A stretch of 64,000 nt of DNA from Acetobacter fallax (lineage in GTDB: Bacteria; Pseudomonadota; Alphaproteobacteria; Acetobacterales; Acetobacteraceae). The DNA lies in NCBI RefSeq assembly GCF_011516735.1, contig NZ_WOSX01000006.1, positions 62,001-126,000 of the forward strand, read 5' to 3'. Below are positions 10,325-20,644 of this stretch, one piece after another. Position 1 is the stretch's first letter. The number at the start of each line of letters is the position of its first letter. Under the pieces are notes generated by a model. The model was not told the origin of the DNA, did no database searches, and saw nothing but the letters and a program-made list of their open reading frames with translations. The translations under genes and the position numbers were made by a program.

Positions 10325-12268
10325 ATGCAGGCGGCACTGATCCTTTTCGCAATCGCCGTGCTGGCGCCTCTGGGCGGCGCGGCGATTGCCGGGCTGACCG
10401 GACGGCGCATCGGCGACGGGCCGGCGCAGGCCATCACCATTCTCTTCATGGGCGTGGCGACGCTGTGCAGCTACGGCGCGCTGCTGGGCGGCATGACAGC
10501 AGGCGGAATGCCCGGTGTCGTGCTCCTGGCACACTGGGTCGATGCCGGTTCCTTCCATGCGAACTGGGCGTTCCGGTTCGATACGCTGTCAGTCACGATG
10601 ACGGCGATGGTGCTGACCGTCTCGCTGCTCGTCCATATCTACAGCCTCGGTTACATGGCGCACGATTCCATGCCGCGTTACCGCTTCTTCTCGTATCTCT
10701 CGCTCTTCACCTTCGCCATGCTGATGCTGGTGTCGTCAAATGATCTCATCCAGCTCTTCTTTGGCTGGGAAGGCGTCGGTCTCGCGAGTTATCTGCTGAT
10801 TGGCTACTGGTATAACAAGCCGAGTGCTTCAGCCGCGGCAATCAAGGCCTTCGTGGTCAACCGCATTGCCGATCTGTTTTTCCTTGTCGGCATCGGCCTG
10901 ATCTTCGTGACCTTCGGCACGGTGCAGTATGATGACATCTTCGCCATGGTGCCGGACCAGGTCAACACTGGCTATCAGCTCTTCGGCTCCACACATTCCA
11001 TCATTGAAATCATCGCGACGCTGCTGTTCATCGGCGCGATGGGTAAGTCGGCCCAGCTGTTCCTGCACACCTGGCTTCCTGACGCCATGGAAGGCCCGAC
11101 GCCAGTCTCCGCCCTCATCCACGCAGCCACCATGGTTACTGCCGGCGTGTTCCTGATGGCCCGCATGTCGCCGCTGGTGGAATTTGCTCCCGATACGCGG
11201 ATCTTCATCGTTCTGATTGGCGCGACGACGTGTTTCTTCGCCGCCACGGTGGGAATGGTGCAGCCGGACATCAAGCGGACAATCGCTTACTCAACCTGTT
11301 CCCAGCTTGGGTACATGTTCATGGCCATCGGCGTCGGCGCCTACCAGGCCGCCGCGTTCCACCTCACGACTCATGCGTTCTTCAAGGCACTGCTGTTCCT
11401 TGGCGCAGGCTGCGTGATCCATGCCGTGCATGATGAGCAGAATATGTTCCGCATGGGCGGGCTGTGGAAGAAGATCCCCGTCACCTATGCAATGATGTGG
11501 ATCGGCAGCCTTGCCCTCGCAGGTGTATTCCCCTTCGCCGGCTACTGGTCGAAGGACGCGATCCTGAACGCGGCCTGGGTCTCGCATAGCACGGCGGGCA
11601 CCTATGGCTGGGTCATGGGCACAGTCACCGCGTTCATCACGGCGCTCTATAGCTGGCGCCTGATTTTCCTCGTGTTCCATGGTCAGCCGCGTGATGCGCA
11701 TCTTCACGAAGGAGCGCATGAGAGCCCTCCGGTCATGCTCGTGCCGGTCGTGCTGCTGTCGCTCGGCGCAATTGTGGCCGGTGTCGTGCTGGCGCCGTTC
11801 TATATCGGTGGCAGACAGGTCGCTTTCTGGGGTGGCGCAATCTTTAATGCCCCCGGAAACACCGTGATGGCCTCGCTCGAGGACGTGCCGATGCTGATCG
11901 GTCTGATGCCGAGCATTGTCGGCCTGCTCGGAATTGGCGCCGCCTATGTGCTCTACATCGCCCGGCCGGAACTGCCGGCGACACTCGCCTCGTCCTTCCG
12001 CCCGGCCTACCTGTTCCTGCTCAATAAATGGTATTTCGACGAACTGTATGACCACATCTTCGTCCGCCCGTACCGTGCGATTGCCCGGTCACTATGGAAG
12101 GGTGTCGATGAAGGTGTGGTTGAAAAAGTCCCTGTCGAGCTGGCCCGCGTCACATGGGGCGGCGCGGTTGCTGCAACGCGGACCCAGACCGGCTCGATCG
12201 CCGTCTATGCGCTGACGATGCTGGTCGGGCTCGTGGTTCTGGTGACGACGGTGGTGTTCTTCCAATGA
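10325..12268 (+). CDS. nuoL: NADH-quinone oxidoreductase subunit L
   Basis: Distal antiporter-like subunit (ND5-type) that should carry the long lateral helix along the membrane arm. Motifs include FFGWEGVGLASYLLIGYWY with the conserved Glu, LFLHTWLPDAMEGPTPVSAL, and the lysine in the AMGKSAQ helix. 647 residues, full length, ending normally in MLVGLVVLVTTVVFFQ. Its stop overlaps an ATG (ATGA at 12265), exactly where nuoM would be expected to begin. Confidence 0.97.
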   Translation: MQAALILFAIAVLAPLGGAAIAGLTGRRIGDGPAQAITILFMGVATLCSYGALLGGMTAGGMPGVVLLAHWVDAGSFHANWAFRFDTLSVTMTAMVLTVSLLVHIYSLGYMAHDSMPRYRFFSYLSLFTFAMLMLVSSNDLIQLFFGWEGVGLASYLLIGYWYNKPSASAAAIKAFVVNRIADLFFLVGIGLIFVTFGTVQYDDIFAMVPDQVNTGYQLFGSTHSIIEIIATLLFIGAMGKSAQLFLHTWLPDAMEGPTPVSALIHAATMVTAGVFLMARMSPLVEFAPDTRIFIVLIGATTCFFAATVGMVQPDIKRTIAYSTCSQLGYMFMAIGVGAYQAAAFHLTTHAFFKALLFLGAGCVIHAVHDEQNMFRMGGLWKKIPVTYAMMWIGSLALAGVFPFAGYWSKDAILNAAWVSHSTAGTYGWVMGTVTAFITALYSWRLIFLVFHGQPRDAHLHEGAHESPPVMLVPVVLLSLGAIVAGVVLAPFYIGGRQVAFWGGAIFNAPGNTVMASLEDVPMLIGLMPSIVGLLGIGAAYVLYIARPELPATLASSFRPAYLFLLNKWYFDELYDHIFVRPYRAIARSLWKGVDEGVVEKVPVELARVTWGGAVAATRTQTGSIAVYALTMLVGLVVLVTTVVFFQ

Positions 12269-12318
12269 CAGGTTTTCAGAAGAGTTTTGACGCAGCCATC
12301 GGGGAGAACGGGCGATGA
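12265..12318 (+). pseudogene. nuoM: Vestigial nuoM: 17-codon in-frame remnant
   Basis: In a standard nuo operon nuoM (about 500 codons, ND4-type antiporter subunit) lies between nuoL and nuoN. Here there is only a 17-residue ORF, MTGFQKSFDAAIGENGR. Its ATG overlaps the nuoL stop (ATGA) and its TGA overlaps the nuoN start (ATGA), and the frame is open throughout. The first residues MTGF fit the usual NuoM beginning (MxGFPLLS in many relatives). FDAAIGENGR could be the last residues of the protein, but that is inference. The simplest reading is an in-frame deletion of almost all of nuoM that left the translational coupling and the nuoN ribosome binding site (GGGGAG) intact. Confidence 0.7.
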
Positions 12319-13745
12319 ACTGGATACTCGGCCTGCCTGAACTGGTGCTGGCGGTCAGCGCTCTTGTCATCCTTGCAGCAGGCGTGCTGCAAAAAAAGGA
12401 CGAGGCGTTTCTGCCCTGTGCGATGCTCAGTATCGCGGCCTTCGTGGTGACCGGCTTTCTGGTGGTCAGGGCGCCTGACGGCATTGCCTATAATGGCATG
12501 CTCGTTGTCGATGCGTTCTCGCGTTTCATCAAAGTGCTCGCCCTTATCGGTGGCGTGGCCGCGATCGCGCTATCGATCGGCTATTCAGACGGGCGACGCC
12601 AGCTGCCGTTCGAAATGCCGGTCCTCGTGCTGTTCTCCACGCTCGGCGCAATGGTCATGGCCTCTTCTTCCAATCTCATGACGCTCTTCGTCGGGCTCGA
12701 ACTGTCCTCCCTTTCGATCTATATCCTATGCGCAATCGAGCGCGACCGGCTGGGGGCTGCTGAAGCGGGGCTGAAGTATTTCATCCTGGGCTCGCTGGCT
12801 TCCGGTCTGCTGCTCTATGGCATGTCGCTGGTCTACGGTTATGCCGGGACGATGGACTATGCACCGATCGCGGCGGAGATTAACGGAACCGGCGTCGTGC
12901 CGCTCGGACTGATGATCGGAACAGTGTTCATCATCGTCGGCCTGGCGTTCAAACTGTCCGCCGTGCCGTTCCATATGTGGACGCCGGATGTCTATCAGGG
13001 CGCACCCACCCCGGTGACGGCTTATATGGCCGGCGCGCCGAAATTCGCGGCATTCGCGCTTATCCTGCGTGTCATGAGCGGGCCGTTCGGAGCGATGTCA
13101 CCACGCTGGCAGATGCTGATCGAGGTCATCGCGGCGCTGTCGATGCTGTTCGGCTCCTTCGCCGCCATCCCACAGCACAATATCAAGCGTCTGATGGCCT
13201 ATTCCTCGATCGGTCACATGGGCTACGCCATGATGGGCCTGGCCGCGGCCTCTCCCGCCGGGACCACCGGCACGCTGGTCTATCTCGCCGCCTATCTGGT
13301 GATGAACGCCGGCACGTTCGGTGTGATCGCGGCAATGCGTCGTCGTGGCCATGAAGTGACCGGGATTTCGGACCTGGCGGGCCTGGGACGGAACAATCCC
13401 GGCCTCGCACTGGTTCTGGCGATCTGCATGTTCAGCATGATCGGCGTGCCGCCAATGGCCGGGTTCTTCGGCAAGTTCATGGTGTTCGCGGCCGCCTGGA
13501 ATGCAGGGCTGTATCCGCTCGTCGCCGTGGGCGCTGTCTCGGCTGTCGTGGGAGCGTTCTATTATCTGCGGGTCGTGAAGGTGATTTACTTCGATCCCGC
13601 CGCCGCGCCCTTTGACAAAACTGCTCCTTCTGTTTCGTTCGTATCTGTTGCGATGGGGCTGGCGACCGTGCTCTTCCTGATCGGCCTTGGCCCCATCAGC
13701 ACGGCGGCGCAGGCCGCTGCCCAGGCACTCATTGGCCAGGGCTGA
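12315..13745 (+). CDS. nuoN: NADH-quinone oxidoreductase subunit N
   Basis: Proximal antiporter-like membrane subunit (ND2-type). It is NuoN and not NuoM by FVGLELSSLSIYILCA, AGLKYFILGSLASGLLLYG, FKLSAVPFHMWTPDVYQGAP and IKRLMAYSSIGHMGY, which carry the conserved Glu and Lys residues. 476 residues, normal length. ATG at 12315 with GGGGAG upstream inside the nuoM remnant. Last complex I gene of the operon; downstream birA overlaps its end. Confidence 0.96.
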   Translation: MNWILGLPELVLAVSALVILAAGVLQKKDEAFLPCAMLSIAAFVVTGFLVVRAPDGIAYNGMLVVDAFSRFIKVLALIGGVAAIALSIGYSDGRRQLPFEMPVLVLFSTLGAMVMASSSNLMTLFVGLELSSLSIYILCAIERDRLGAAEAGLKYFILGSLASGLLLYGMSLVYGYAGTMDYAPIAAEINGTGVVPLGLMIGTVFIIVGLAFKLSAVPFHMWTPDVYQGAPTPVTAYMAGAPKFAAFALILRVMSGPFGAMSPRWQMLIEVIAALSMLFGSFAAIPQHNIKRLMAYSSIGHMGYAMMGLAAASPAGTTGTLVYLAAYLVMNAGTFGVIAAMRRRGHEVTGISDLAGLGRNNPGLALVLAICMFSMIGVPPMAGFFGKFMVFAAAWNAGLYPLVAVGAVSAVVGAFYYLRVVKVIYFDPAAAPFDKTAPSVSFVSVAMGLATVLFLIGLGPISTAAQAAAQALIGQG

Positions 13746-14547
13746 ATCGTCTCTGACCAGGGAGCACACCGGAGCATCGGAGGCCCCGGCGTGGCGTTTC
13801 GAGTGTTACGACGAACTGCCCTCCACATCCGACGCCTGTATTGAGCGGGCGCAGCACGGCGAGGCTGAAGGACTTGCCGTGCTGGCACTCAGCCAGACCC
13901 GGGCGCGCGGAAGCCGGGGACGCATCTGGGCGGACCCCGGTGACAGTCTGGCGCTTTCCGTTCTGCTGCGGCCGGATGCAGCGGAGCAGGTGAGCAACAC
14001 CGCCTGGGCGTTCATCGCGGCGCTGGCGTTTTATGATGGTCTGGCCAGCGGGGCTCTCACGCCCCGTTTGCGGATCAAATGGCCGAATGACATCCTGCTC
14101 GACGGACGCAAGCTCGGCGGGCTGCTCGTCGAGATCAATGGCGCGCCCGCGGACCATGTGGTGATCGGTTTTGGTGCCAATCTGGCCCGCTCGCCCCGGA
14201 TCGAAGGTCGTCATCTGGCCTGTCTGGCAGAGCATGCGTCATTGTGCGATCCGCGTGCCGTTGCCCCGCGCATCCTGCATTATCTGACTCACTGGCGAGC
14301 CGTTTTTCGTCAGCGCGGTTTCGCCGCGATCCGGGTGGCCTGGCTCGCCCGTTCGCTGCCTGTGGGCTCGGCCCTTGTAGTCAGTGACGGAAAAACCTAT
14401 TCTCATGGTCTGTTCACAGGTATCGGTGAAGACGGGGAGCTGCTTCTTGATCGTGGAGGGAAGCTGGAACGCCTTGTCACCGGTGAGATTTTTTATGGTG
14501 ATTTCCCGGTGAAGAAAATGGAAGCCGATCGTGCTTCTGGTCGTTGA
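13732..14547 (+). CDS. birA: Biotin--[acetyl-CoA-carboxylase] ligase (class I, no DNA-binding domain)
   Basis: Attaches biotin to the biotin carboxyl carrier of acetyl-CoA carboxylase through biotinyl-AMP. Catalytic motifs are ELPSTSD, the ligase loop [32 protein letters not shown] and VVIGFGANL. There is no N-terminal winged helix, so it is the monofunctional type, common directly after nuoN in alphaproteobacteria. The start is uncertain: no ATG or GTG precedes the core. TTG at 13732 (14-base overlap with nuoN) is the more economical choice; TTG at 13687 is possible, and CTG at 13753 cannot be excluded. The 3' end overlaps coaX. Confidence 0.9.
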   Translation: MARAESSLTREHTGASEAPAWRFECYDELPSTSDACIERAQHGEAEGLAVLALSQTRARGSRGRIWADPGDSLALSVLLRPDAAEQVSNTAWAFIAALAFYDGLASGALTPRLRIKWPNDILLDGRKLGGLLVEINGAPADHVVIGFGANLARSPRIEGRHLACLAEHASLCDPRAVAPRILHYLTHWRAVFRQRGFAAIRVAWLARSLPVGSALVVSDGKTYSHGLFTGIGEDGELLLDRGGKLERLVTGEIFYGDFPVKKMEADRASGR

Positions 14548-15343
14548 TGCCGGCAATACGAACGTTGTCTTTGCTGTCCATGACGGTGAAAAATGGCGCG
14601 GATCGTGGCGCATTTCGATGCAGACGCAGCGAACAAGTGACGAATATGCCGTCTGGCTGCGCACGCTGCTTGAGATTGAAGGTCTGTCGGCCGCGGATGT
14701 GAATGCGGCCGTTATCGGCACAGTGGTGCCGGCGGCGCTCTATCATCTTCGGCAGGTCTGCCGGCGATATTTTGATGTGGAGCCGCTGATCGCCTCGCCC
14801 CGGCTCGACTGGGGATTCCGGATCGATCTCGATAATCCGGGAGAGGTCGGCGTGGACCGCCTGCTCAACGGGCTGGCCGCGCATCGTATGTATGGTGGCC
14901 CGCTGATCGTGATCGATTTCGGGACGGCGACGACATTTGATGTCGTCGGCGGTGATGGAAGTTATCGTGGCGGCGTTATCGCACCGGGGATCAATCTCTC
15001 GGTGGAAGCGTTGCACAGTGCGGCAGCCCGGCTGCCGCGAATTGGTGTAGGTCGCCCGGAGGGCGGCCTGGTGATTGGACGTAACACGAATGCCGCCATG
15101 CGGTCAGGTGTGTTCTGGGGGTATATCGGTCTGGTTGAGGGGATCGTCGAGAGGATCAGACGGGAATTCGGGGCGCCGATGAAGGTGCTTGCGACCGGCG
15201 GTCTGGCTCCGCTCTTCTCGGAGGGGACAACTGTGTTCGAGCATATCGACCCGCAACTGACGATCAATGGACTGCGCTTTCTGGCCGGGAGAAACCCCGA
15301 GCCGATTCTGAGCAATGACAGAGACCATTCAATAGAAGGATAA
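14531..15343 (+). CDS. coaX: Type III pantothenate kinase
   Basis: First step of coenzyme A synthesis, phosphorylating pantothenate. The ASKHA-fold phosphate loop is at the very N-terminus ([13 protein letters not shown]). Further family motifs are [33 protein letters not shown] and [11 protein letters not shown]. 270 residues, GTG start at 14531 overlapping birA by 17 bases. The tight birA-coaX-rnj arrangement after nuo is common in alphaproteobacteria. Confidence 0.95.
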   Translation: MLLVVDAGNTNVVFAVHDGEKWRGSWRISMQTQRTSDEYAVWLRTLLEIEGLSAADVNAAVIGTVVPAALYHLRQVCRRYFDVEPLIASPRLDWGFRIDLDNPGEVGVDRLLNGLAAHRMYGGPLIVIDFGTATTFDVVGGDGSYRGGVIAPGINLSVEALHSAAARLPRIGVGRPEGGLVIGRNTNAAMRSGVFWGYIGLVEGIVERIRREFGAPMKVLATGGLAPLFSEGTTVFEHIDPQLTINGLRFLAGRNPEPILSNDRDHSIEG

Positions 15344-15352
15344 TATTAAGAA

Positions 15353-16999
15353 ATGACAGAAAAGGACGGCGGTCTGGCCTTTCTGCCTCTCGGCGGAACG
15401 GGTGAGATCGGCATGAATCTCAACCTCTACAGGTTGGGTGACACATGGCTTGCGATTGACTGCGGGATCGGGTTTTCAGGCAACGACACGCCTGAAGCCG
15501 AAATCCTCACGCCAGACCCGACATTCATCATGGAGCGACGGGACAAACTCGCCGGTCTGGTGATCACGCACGCGCATGAAGATCATATCGGCGCGGTGGC
15601 CCATCTCTGGACCCGGCTCCAGTGCCCGGTCTATGCGACGCCGTTTGCCAGCGTTGTTCTGCGTCGCAAGCTGGGTGAAGCCCGGCTGGATCAGAAGGTC
15701 AAAATCCACACGATCAGATGCGGCGGACGGTTCAATGTCGGCCCGTTCGACATCGAGTTCATCCCGGTCACGCATTCAGTGCCCGAAGCCCAGGCCCTCG
15801 CAATCCGCACGCCGCATGGCACGATCCTGCACACGGGTGACTGGAAGCTCGACCCGACGCCGCTTGTCGGGCCGCCAACCGATATCGAACGTCTCCGCGA
15901 GATCGGTGACGAGGGTGTTCTGGCCCTCGTCGGCGACAGCACGAATGTGATGACCCAGGGACCGTCCCGCTCCGAGGCGGAAGTCCGTGAGGGCATGACG
16001 GCGCTGATCGGCTCTCTTAAGGGACGCATCGCCGTCACCTGCTTCGCGTCCAACGTCGCACGCGTCGAGACCATCGCCATGGCGGCGCAGGCCGCAGGAC
16101 GCACCGTCGTTCTCGTCGGTCGTTCGCTGCGCAATCTCGATGTCGCGGCCCGCGAATGCGGCTATCTTTCCGGCGTGCTGCCCTTCCTGTCCGAACAGGA
16201 AGTCAATGACCTGCCGGATGACCAGGTCGTGATGATCATCACGGGCAGCCAGGGCGAACCCCGTTCGGCACTGTCCCGCATCGCGTCCGACGTACATCCG
16301 AATGTGGCGCTGGGCGAAGGCGATACGGTCATTTATTCCAGCCGTATGATCCCGGGTAATGAGCGCGCCATCATGCAGGTGCAGGATAACCTCACGCGGC
16401 GTGGCGTGACAGTGCTGACCGATCGTGACGCGATGGTCCATTGCTCCGGCCATGCAACCGGTGACGACGTCAGGACGATGTATGATCTCGTCCGGCCGCA
16501 ATACTCCGTGCCGACGCATGGTGAGTGGCGTCATCTGACTGCTCACGCGGCACTTGCTCAGGAAAAGGGCATCGCGGCGATCCTGCTTGAGGATGGTGAC
16601 ATCCTGAATCTGGCGCCAGGCACCGTCGAGGTGGTCGATACCGCGCCGACAGGGCGTCTGGCCGTGGACGGCAACAGGTTGCTGGCAATGAACGGCGATG
16701 TCCTCGCTGCACGCCGCAAGATGCTCTTCAACGGCATTGTCCTGGCCAGCTTCGCGGTTGATGACGAAGGCTATGTCATCGGTGAGCCGAAGGTGAGCGC
16801 GCCGGGGCTTCTCGACGCGGAAGAGCCGGAAAGTATCCGGGTCCGTGAGGAATTCGCCAACGCCATCGACGAGATCCCTGATGAACTGCGGATGGACGAC
16901 CAGTCCTTCCGTGAGGCCGCGAAAACTGCCCTGCGCCGTGCGCTGGGGCGGAAAATCCAGAAGCGTCCCCTCGTGGATGTGCATGTGCTGCGCGTGTAA
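15353..16999 (+). CDS. rnj: Ribonuclease J
   Basis: Metallo-beta-lactamase/beta-CASP nuclease acting in rRNA and mRNA processing (5'-3' exo- and endonuclease in characterised members). The metal site HAHEDHIGA is near residue 74. Further ligands lie in THSVPEA and LHTGDWKLDP, with the beta-CASP part (TCFASNVARVE, TGSQGEPRSAL) following. A C-terminal domain of about 100 residues completes the 548-residue protein. ATG 10 bases after coaX with GAAGGA upstream. A stem-loop terminator follows. Confidence 0.95.
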   Translation: MTEKDGGLAFLPLGGTGEIGMNLNLYRLGDTWLAIDCGIGFSGNDTPEAEILTPDPTFIMERRDKLAGLVITHAHEDHIGAVAHLWTRLQCPVYATPFASVVLRRKLGEARLDQKVKIHTIRCGGRFNVGPFDIEFIPVTHSVPEAQALAIRTPHGTILHTGDWKLDPTPLVGPPTDIERLREIGDEGVLALVGDSTNVMTQGPSRSEAEVREGMTALIGSLKGRIAVTCFASNVARVETIAMAAQAAGRTVVLVGRSLRNLDVAARECGYLSGVLPFLSEQEVNDLPDDQVVMIITGSQGEPRSALSRIASDVHPNVALGEGDTVIYSSRMIPGNERAIMQVQDNLTRRGVTVLTDRDAMVHCSGHATGDDVRTMYDLVRPQYSVPTHGEWRHLTAHAALAQEKGIAAILLEDGDILNLAPGTVEVVDTAPTGRLAVDGNRLLAMNGDVLAARRKMLFNGIVLASFAVDDEGYVIGEPKVSAPGLLDAEEPESIRVREEFANAIDEIPDELRMDDQSFREAAKTALRRALGRKIQKRPLVDVHVLRV

Positions 17000-17017
17000 G
17001 CGCGGCACAACAGAAAA

Positions 17018-17060
17018 CGGCGGACCGGGAAACCGGACCGCCGCTCTCTTTAGTTTGTCT
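17018..17060 (+). terminator. Rho-independent terminator after rnj
   Basis: The arm CGGCGGACCGG (17018-17028) pairs with CCGGACCGCCG (17033-17043) around a GAAA loop, with one A-A mismatch. A T-rich but interrupted tail (CTCTCTTTAGTTTG) follows. It lies 18 bases after the rnj stop and likely ends the whole nuo-birA-coaX-rnj unit. Confidence 0.75.
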
Positions 17061-17374
17061 ATTTTTCTTATTCTTATTTGAGATAAATCTATCATCGCCA
17101 GACCAGGACGCAAGCCGCCCTGCGATCACAAGCCGGTGTGCGTTCCGGCGGGTCTGCGCGCTTGCATCCGGAGCCATCGTGAGAGATAGGCGGGTGGCGA
17201 GTCTGGTGCTGTCCGGCAGTCTCTGTCAGGCAGCATGATCTGCGGAATCAGACCGGTTCGTGCTGGTCATGATCGATATGCCGACGCATTGTGCCGTGCG
17301 TATCTTCACTTCCGCCAGACGCTTCCATCTGACCGGTTGCGGCCGGTTCGTTTTCAGGGACGAGAATCTCCATC
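17061..17374. other. Intergenic region between rnj and proS
   Basis: About 310 bases with an AT-rich start (17050-17095). The overlapping short plus-strand frames (for example 17260-17667) run into proS out of frame and show no known protein. The promoter for proS should be here; no clear boxes identified. Confidence 0.4.
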
Positions 17375-18691
17375 ATGCGCCTGTCACGCAGTTTTCTGCC
17401 GACTCTCAAGGAAACACCCTCCGACGCCCAGATCGCGTCGCACAGGCTGATGCTGAGGGCCGGCCTGATCCGTCAGACGGCCTCAGGAATTTACGCCTGG
17501 CTCCCGGCGGGACTGCGGGTGCTGCGCAATGTCGCGCAGATCGTCCGGGAAGAGCAGGACGCGGTCGGCGCACAGGAAGTGCTGATGCCCACACTTCAGT
17601 CGGCGGATCTGTGGAAACGCTCCGGTCGCTACGACGCTTACGGTCCGGAAATGCTCCGCGTCCGTGATCGCCATGAACGGGATCTGCTCTACGGGCCAAC
17701 CAACGAGGAGGTGATCACCGATCTCTTCGGCCAGGGCGTGAAATCCTACAAGGAACTGCCGCAGGTCCTCTATCAGATCCAGTGGAAATTCCGCGACGAA
17801 GTCCGCCCCCGCTTCGGCGTGATGCGCGGCCGCGAATTCCTGATGAAGGACGCCTACAGCTTCGATATCAGCTACGAAGCCGCAGTGGACACCTATCGCC
17901 GGATGATGCTGGCCTACCTCCGCACCTTCCAGCGCCTCGGCGTCCGCGCCGTGCCCATGGTCGCCGATACCGGCCCGATCGGCGGCGATCTGAGCCACGA
18001 ATTCCTCATCCTCGCCCCGACCGGCGAAAGCGGCGTGTTCTATGACGGCGCGCTGGATACGCTCGACTGGCTGGGCGAGCCGGTCGATGTCGACAACAGC
18101 GCCTCGCTGGATAAGTTCTTCTCAAACGTGACGTCCTATTACGCTGCGACCGACGAAAAGCACGATGACGCTGCCTGGGCCAGTGTGCCCGAAGCCCGTC
18201 GCCGGGAAGGACGCGGCATTGAAGTCGGTCACATCTTCTATTTCGGCACCAAATACACGAAGTCGATGGACATCACCGTCGCCGGGCCGGACAGCACATC
18301 AATCCATCCCGAAATGGGGTCGTACGGCATCGGCGTGTCCCGCCTTGTCGGCGCGATCATCGAGGCCAGCCATGATGACGCCGGAATCATCTGGCCCGAA
18401 AGCGTGGCGCCGTTCAAAGCCGTCATCATCAATCTGAAGGTCGGCGACGCAACCTGTGACGCTCTGTGCGAGCAACTCTATGCCGCCGCCCCCGAACAGT
18501 TCCTCTACGATGACCGCACGGACCGTGCCGGTGCAAAATTCGCCGACGCCGACCTGATGGGACATCCCTGGCAATTCATCGTCGGCCCGCGTGGCGCGAA
18601 GGAACAGAAGGTGGAACTGAAGCAGCGCGCCACAGGCGAGCGCTTTGAACTGCCGGTTGCCGAAGCGCTGGCGAAAGTGCTCGGTCACTGA
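17375..18691 (+). CDS. proS: Prolyl-tRNA synthetase (short alphaproteobacterial type)
   Basis: Charges tRNA-Pro. Class II aminoacyl-tRNA synthetase motifs are seen: motif 1 around [14 protein letters not shown], motif 2 [25 protein letters not shown], and motif 3 [17 protein letters not shown], with [10 protein letters not shown] in the active site. At 438 residues it lacks the large editing insertion present in E. coli ProRS, as is normal in alphaproteobacteria. ATG at 17375; the stop shares a base with the next gene (TGATG). Confidence 0.96.
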   Translation: MRLSRSFLPTLKETPSDAQIASHRLMLRAGLIRQTASGIYAWLPAGLRVLRNVAQIVREEQDAVGAQEVLMPTLQSADLWKRSGRYDAYGPEMLRVRDRHERDLLYGPTNEEVITDLFGQGVKSYKELPQVLYQIQWKFRDEVRPRFGVMRGREFLMKDAYSFDISYEAAVDTYRRMMLAYLRTFQRLGVRAVPMVADTGPIGGDLSHEFLILAPTGESGVFYDGALDTLDWLGEPVDVDNSASLDKFFSNVTSYYAATDEKHDDAAWASVPEARRREGRGIEVGHIFYFGTKYTKSMDITVAGPDSTSIHPEMGSYGIGVSRLVGAIIEASHDDAGIIWPESVAPFKAVIINLKVGDATCDALCEQLYAAAPEQFLYDDRTDRAGAKFADADLMGHPWQFIVGPRGAKEQKVELKQRATGERFELPVAEALAKVLGH

Positions 18692-19938
18692 TGTTCGGAT
18701 CGTTCGAGCGCGCCGTTGCCGGTCGCTATCTGAGAGCACGCAAAGGCGAGCGTTTTGTCTCGGTCATCGCGATTTTCTCGCTGGTCGGCATCGCGCTCGG
18801 CGTGGCGACGCTCATCATCGTCATGGCGGTGATGAACGGGTTCCGCTCCGATCTCATGGGGCGCATCCTCGGACTGAACGGTGATCTCACGCTCTACGGC
18901 GTGACCCGTTCGATCACGGAGTATGATGACCTCGCCGGAAAAGTTCGCAAAGTGCCAGGCGTTGTCAGCGCCACACCGCTGCTGGAAGGACAGGTGCTGC
19001 TCAGCGCCGGCCCATACAGCGCGGGCGGCATCGTCCATGGCATGACACGCCGGGGACTGCAGGATCTCAAAGCGGTCAGTTCTTCGATCATCGCCGGCTC
19101 GCTCGATGATTTTCAGGGTGATGACGCGGTCGCCATCGGTGTGACACTGGCGGATCGGGCCGGGCTGGTGATCGGGTCGAAAATCACGCTCGTCTCCCCG
19201 AACGGCGCCGCAACAGCCTTCGGGACGATGCCCCGTGTGCGCGCCTACCGGGTGGTTGCGATCTTCGATGCCGGCGTGAATGATTATAACGCCGGCTATG
19301 TGTTTCTGCCGCTTCCTGCTGCACAGGTCTATTTTCAGAAGCCGAATGCCGTCTCGCAGATCGTCGTGATGACCGCGAACGCGGACAATGTGCAGCCCGT
19401 GACACGCGCGATCGAACGGACGCTGGCTGATCCGCGTATCCGGGTTCTGGACTGGACGAACAGCAACAACGCGTTCTTCGGCGCGGTCCAGGTCGAGCAG
19501 AACGTGATGTTCCTGATCCTGACGCTCATCATCCTCGTCGCGGCCTTCAACGTGATCTCGTCGCTCATCATGATGGTGAAGGACAAGACAGTGGACATCG
19601 CCGTCCTGCGAACCCTCGGTGCGACCCGGGGCGCGATCATGCGCATCTTCCTGATGTGCGGCGCCTCCGTCGGCGTCACAGGCACACTTCTGGGCACGCT
19701 CATCGGTGTTGTCTTCTGTGAGAACATCGAACGGATCAGGCAGCTTCTTCAGAAAATAACCGGCACCAACCTGTTTAACCCGGAAGTGTATTATCTGGAG
19801 CATCTGCCGGCGAAGCTGGTCTGGGGACAGGTTCTTGAAGTGATCACCATGGCGCTCGTCCTGTCCCTGCTCGCCACGCTCTACCCCTCATGGCGTGCAG
19901 CCCGGACAGACCCGGTGGAGGCACTGCGTCATGGCTGA
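18691..19938 (+). CDS. lolC: Lipoprotein-releasing ABC transporter permease (LolC/E family)
   Basis: Inner-membrane permease that extracts lipoproteins from the membrane for export to the outer membrane. An N-terminal helix follows [21 protein letters not shown] large periplasmic domain spans roughly residues 50-265, and three C-terminal helices ([20 protein letters not shown] type) end in [16 protein letters not shown], the MacB/FtsX-family signature. 415 residues. Only one permease gene is present here, as usual for alphaproteobacteria. The next gene encodes the matching ATPase. Confidence 0.92.
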   Translation: MFGSFERAVAGRYLRARKGERFVSVIAIFSLVGIALGVATLIIVMAVMNGFRSDLMGRILGLNGDLTLYGVTRSITEYDDLAGKVRKVPGVVSATPLLEGQVLLSAGPYSAGGIVHGMTRRGLQDLKAVSSSIIAGSLDDFQGDDAVAIGVTLADRAGLVIGSKITLVSPNGAATAFGTMPRVRAYRVVAIFDAGVNDYNAGYVFLPLPAAQVYFQKPNAVSQIVVMTANADNVQPVTRAIERTLADPRIRVLDWTNSNNAFFGAVQVEQNVMFLILTLIILVAAFNVISSLIMMVKDKTVDIAVLRTLGATRGAIMRIFLMCGASVGVTGTLLGTLIGVVFCENIERIRQLLQKITGTNLFNPEVYYLEHLPAKLVWGQVLEVITMALVLSLLATLYPSWRAARTDPVEALRHG

Positions 19939-20626
19939 AGCAACCACCGGAAAGACCGTTCTGCAACTGCGCGATGTGGCGCGGTCCTATGTCAGTGGCG
20001 ACGAGACGCTGCACGTCCTGCGCGATACCAGCTTCTCGCTGCATGCGGGTGAGATCGTGGCACTCGTCGCACCGTCGGGAACGGGGAAATCGACCCTGCT
20101 GCATATCGCCGGCCTGCTGGACCGGCCCGATGCCGGTTCCGTCGAGATCATCGGGCGCGATTCCGGACGGCTGGCCGATAACGACCGCACGGCAATCCGC
20201 TGTTCGGAAATCGGCTTCGTCTATCAGTTTCATCATTTGCTCGGAGAGTTCACGGCACGTGAAAACGTCATGCTGCCTCAGATGATCGCAAAGAAATCTC
20301 AGCACATCGCCCGCGAGCGAGCAGAAAATCTGCTCAGCCTGTTCGGCCTGGGCCACCGGCTGGATCATCTCCCCGGCAAACTCTCCGGCGGTGAGCAGCA
20401 GCGTGTGGCGATCGCCCGCGCGCTCGCCAATGAGCCCTCTTTGCTTCTGGCAGACGAGCCAACCGGCAACCTCGATGTCAAAACCGCCGCCACGGTCTTC
20501 GATGAGTTGTTGCGGGCCGCCCGGAGTTCCGGTCTGGCGGCGCTGATCGCGACCCATAATGACGAACTGGCCGCCCGGATGGATCGCGTGGTAACACTGC
20601 GTGACGGCATGCTGGTGGAACTCTGA
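19931..20626 (+). CDS. lolD: Lipoprotein-releasing ABC transporter ATP-binding protein
   Basis: ATPase partner of the preceding permease. Walker A is [13 protein letters not shown] (about residue 45), the signature is [15 protein letters not shown], Walker B is [12 protein letters not shown], and the switch His is in [12 protein letters not shown] at 19931 overlaps the permease stop by 8 bases. 231 residues, standard for LolD. The first glycine of Walker A is Ala (APSGTGKS), a mild variation. Confidence 0.94.
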   Translation: MAEATTGKTVLQLRDVARSYVSGDETLHVLRDTSFSLHAGEIVALVAPSGTGKSTLLHIAGLLDRPDAGSVEIIGRDSGRLADNDRTAIRCSEIGFVYQFHHLLGEFTARENVMLPQMIAKKSQHIARERAENLLSLFGLGHRLDHLPGKLSGGEQQRVAIARALANEPSLLLADEPTGNLDVKTAATVFDELLRAARSSGLAALIATHNDELAARMDRVVTLRDGMLVEL

Positions 20627-20644
20627 CGGAAAGGAGATCCGGCC

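Noticed and set aside
15776..17113. 445-codon minus-strand frame opposite rnj
   Set aside because: Lies wholly antisense to ribonuclease J and has shadow composition (Asp/His/Arg-rich).
18685..19803. 372-codon minus-strand frame opposite the Lol permease
   Set aside because: Antisense shadow, highly charged, no domain.
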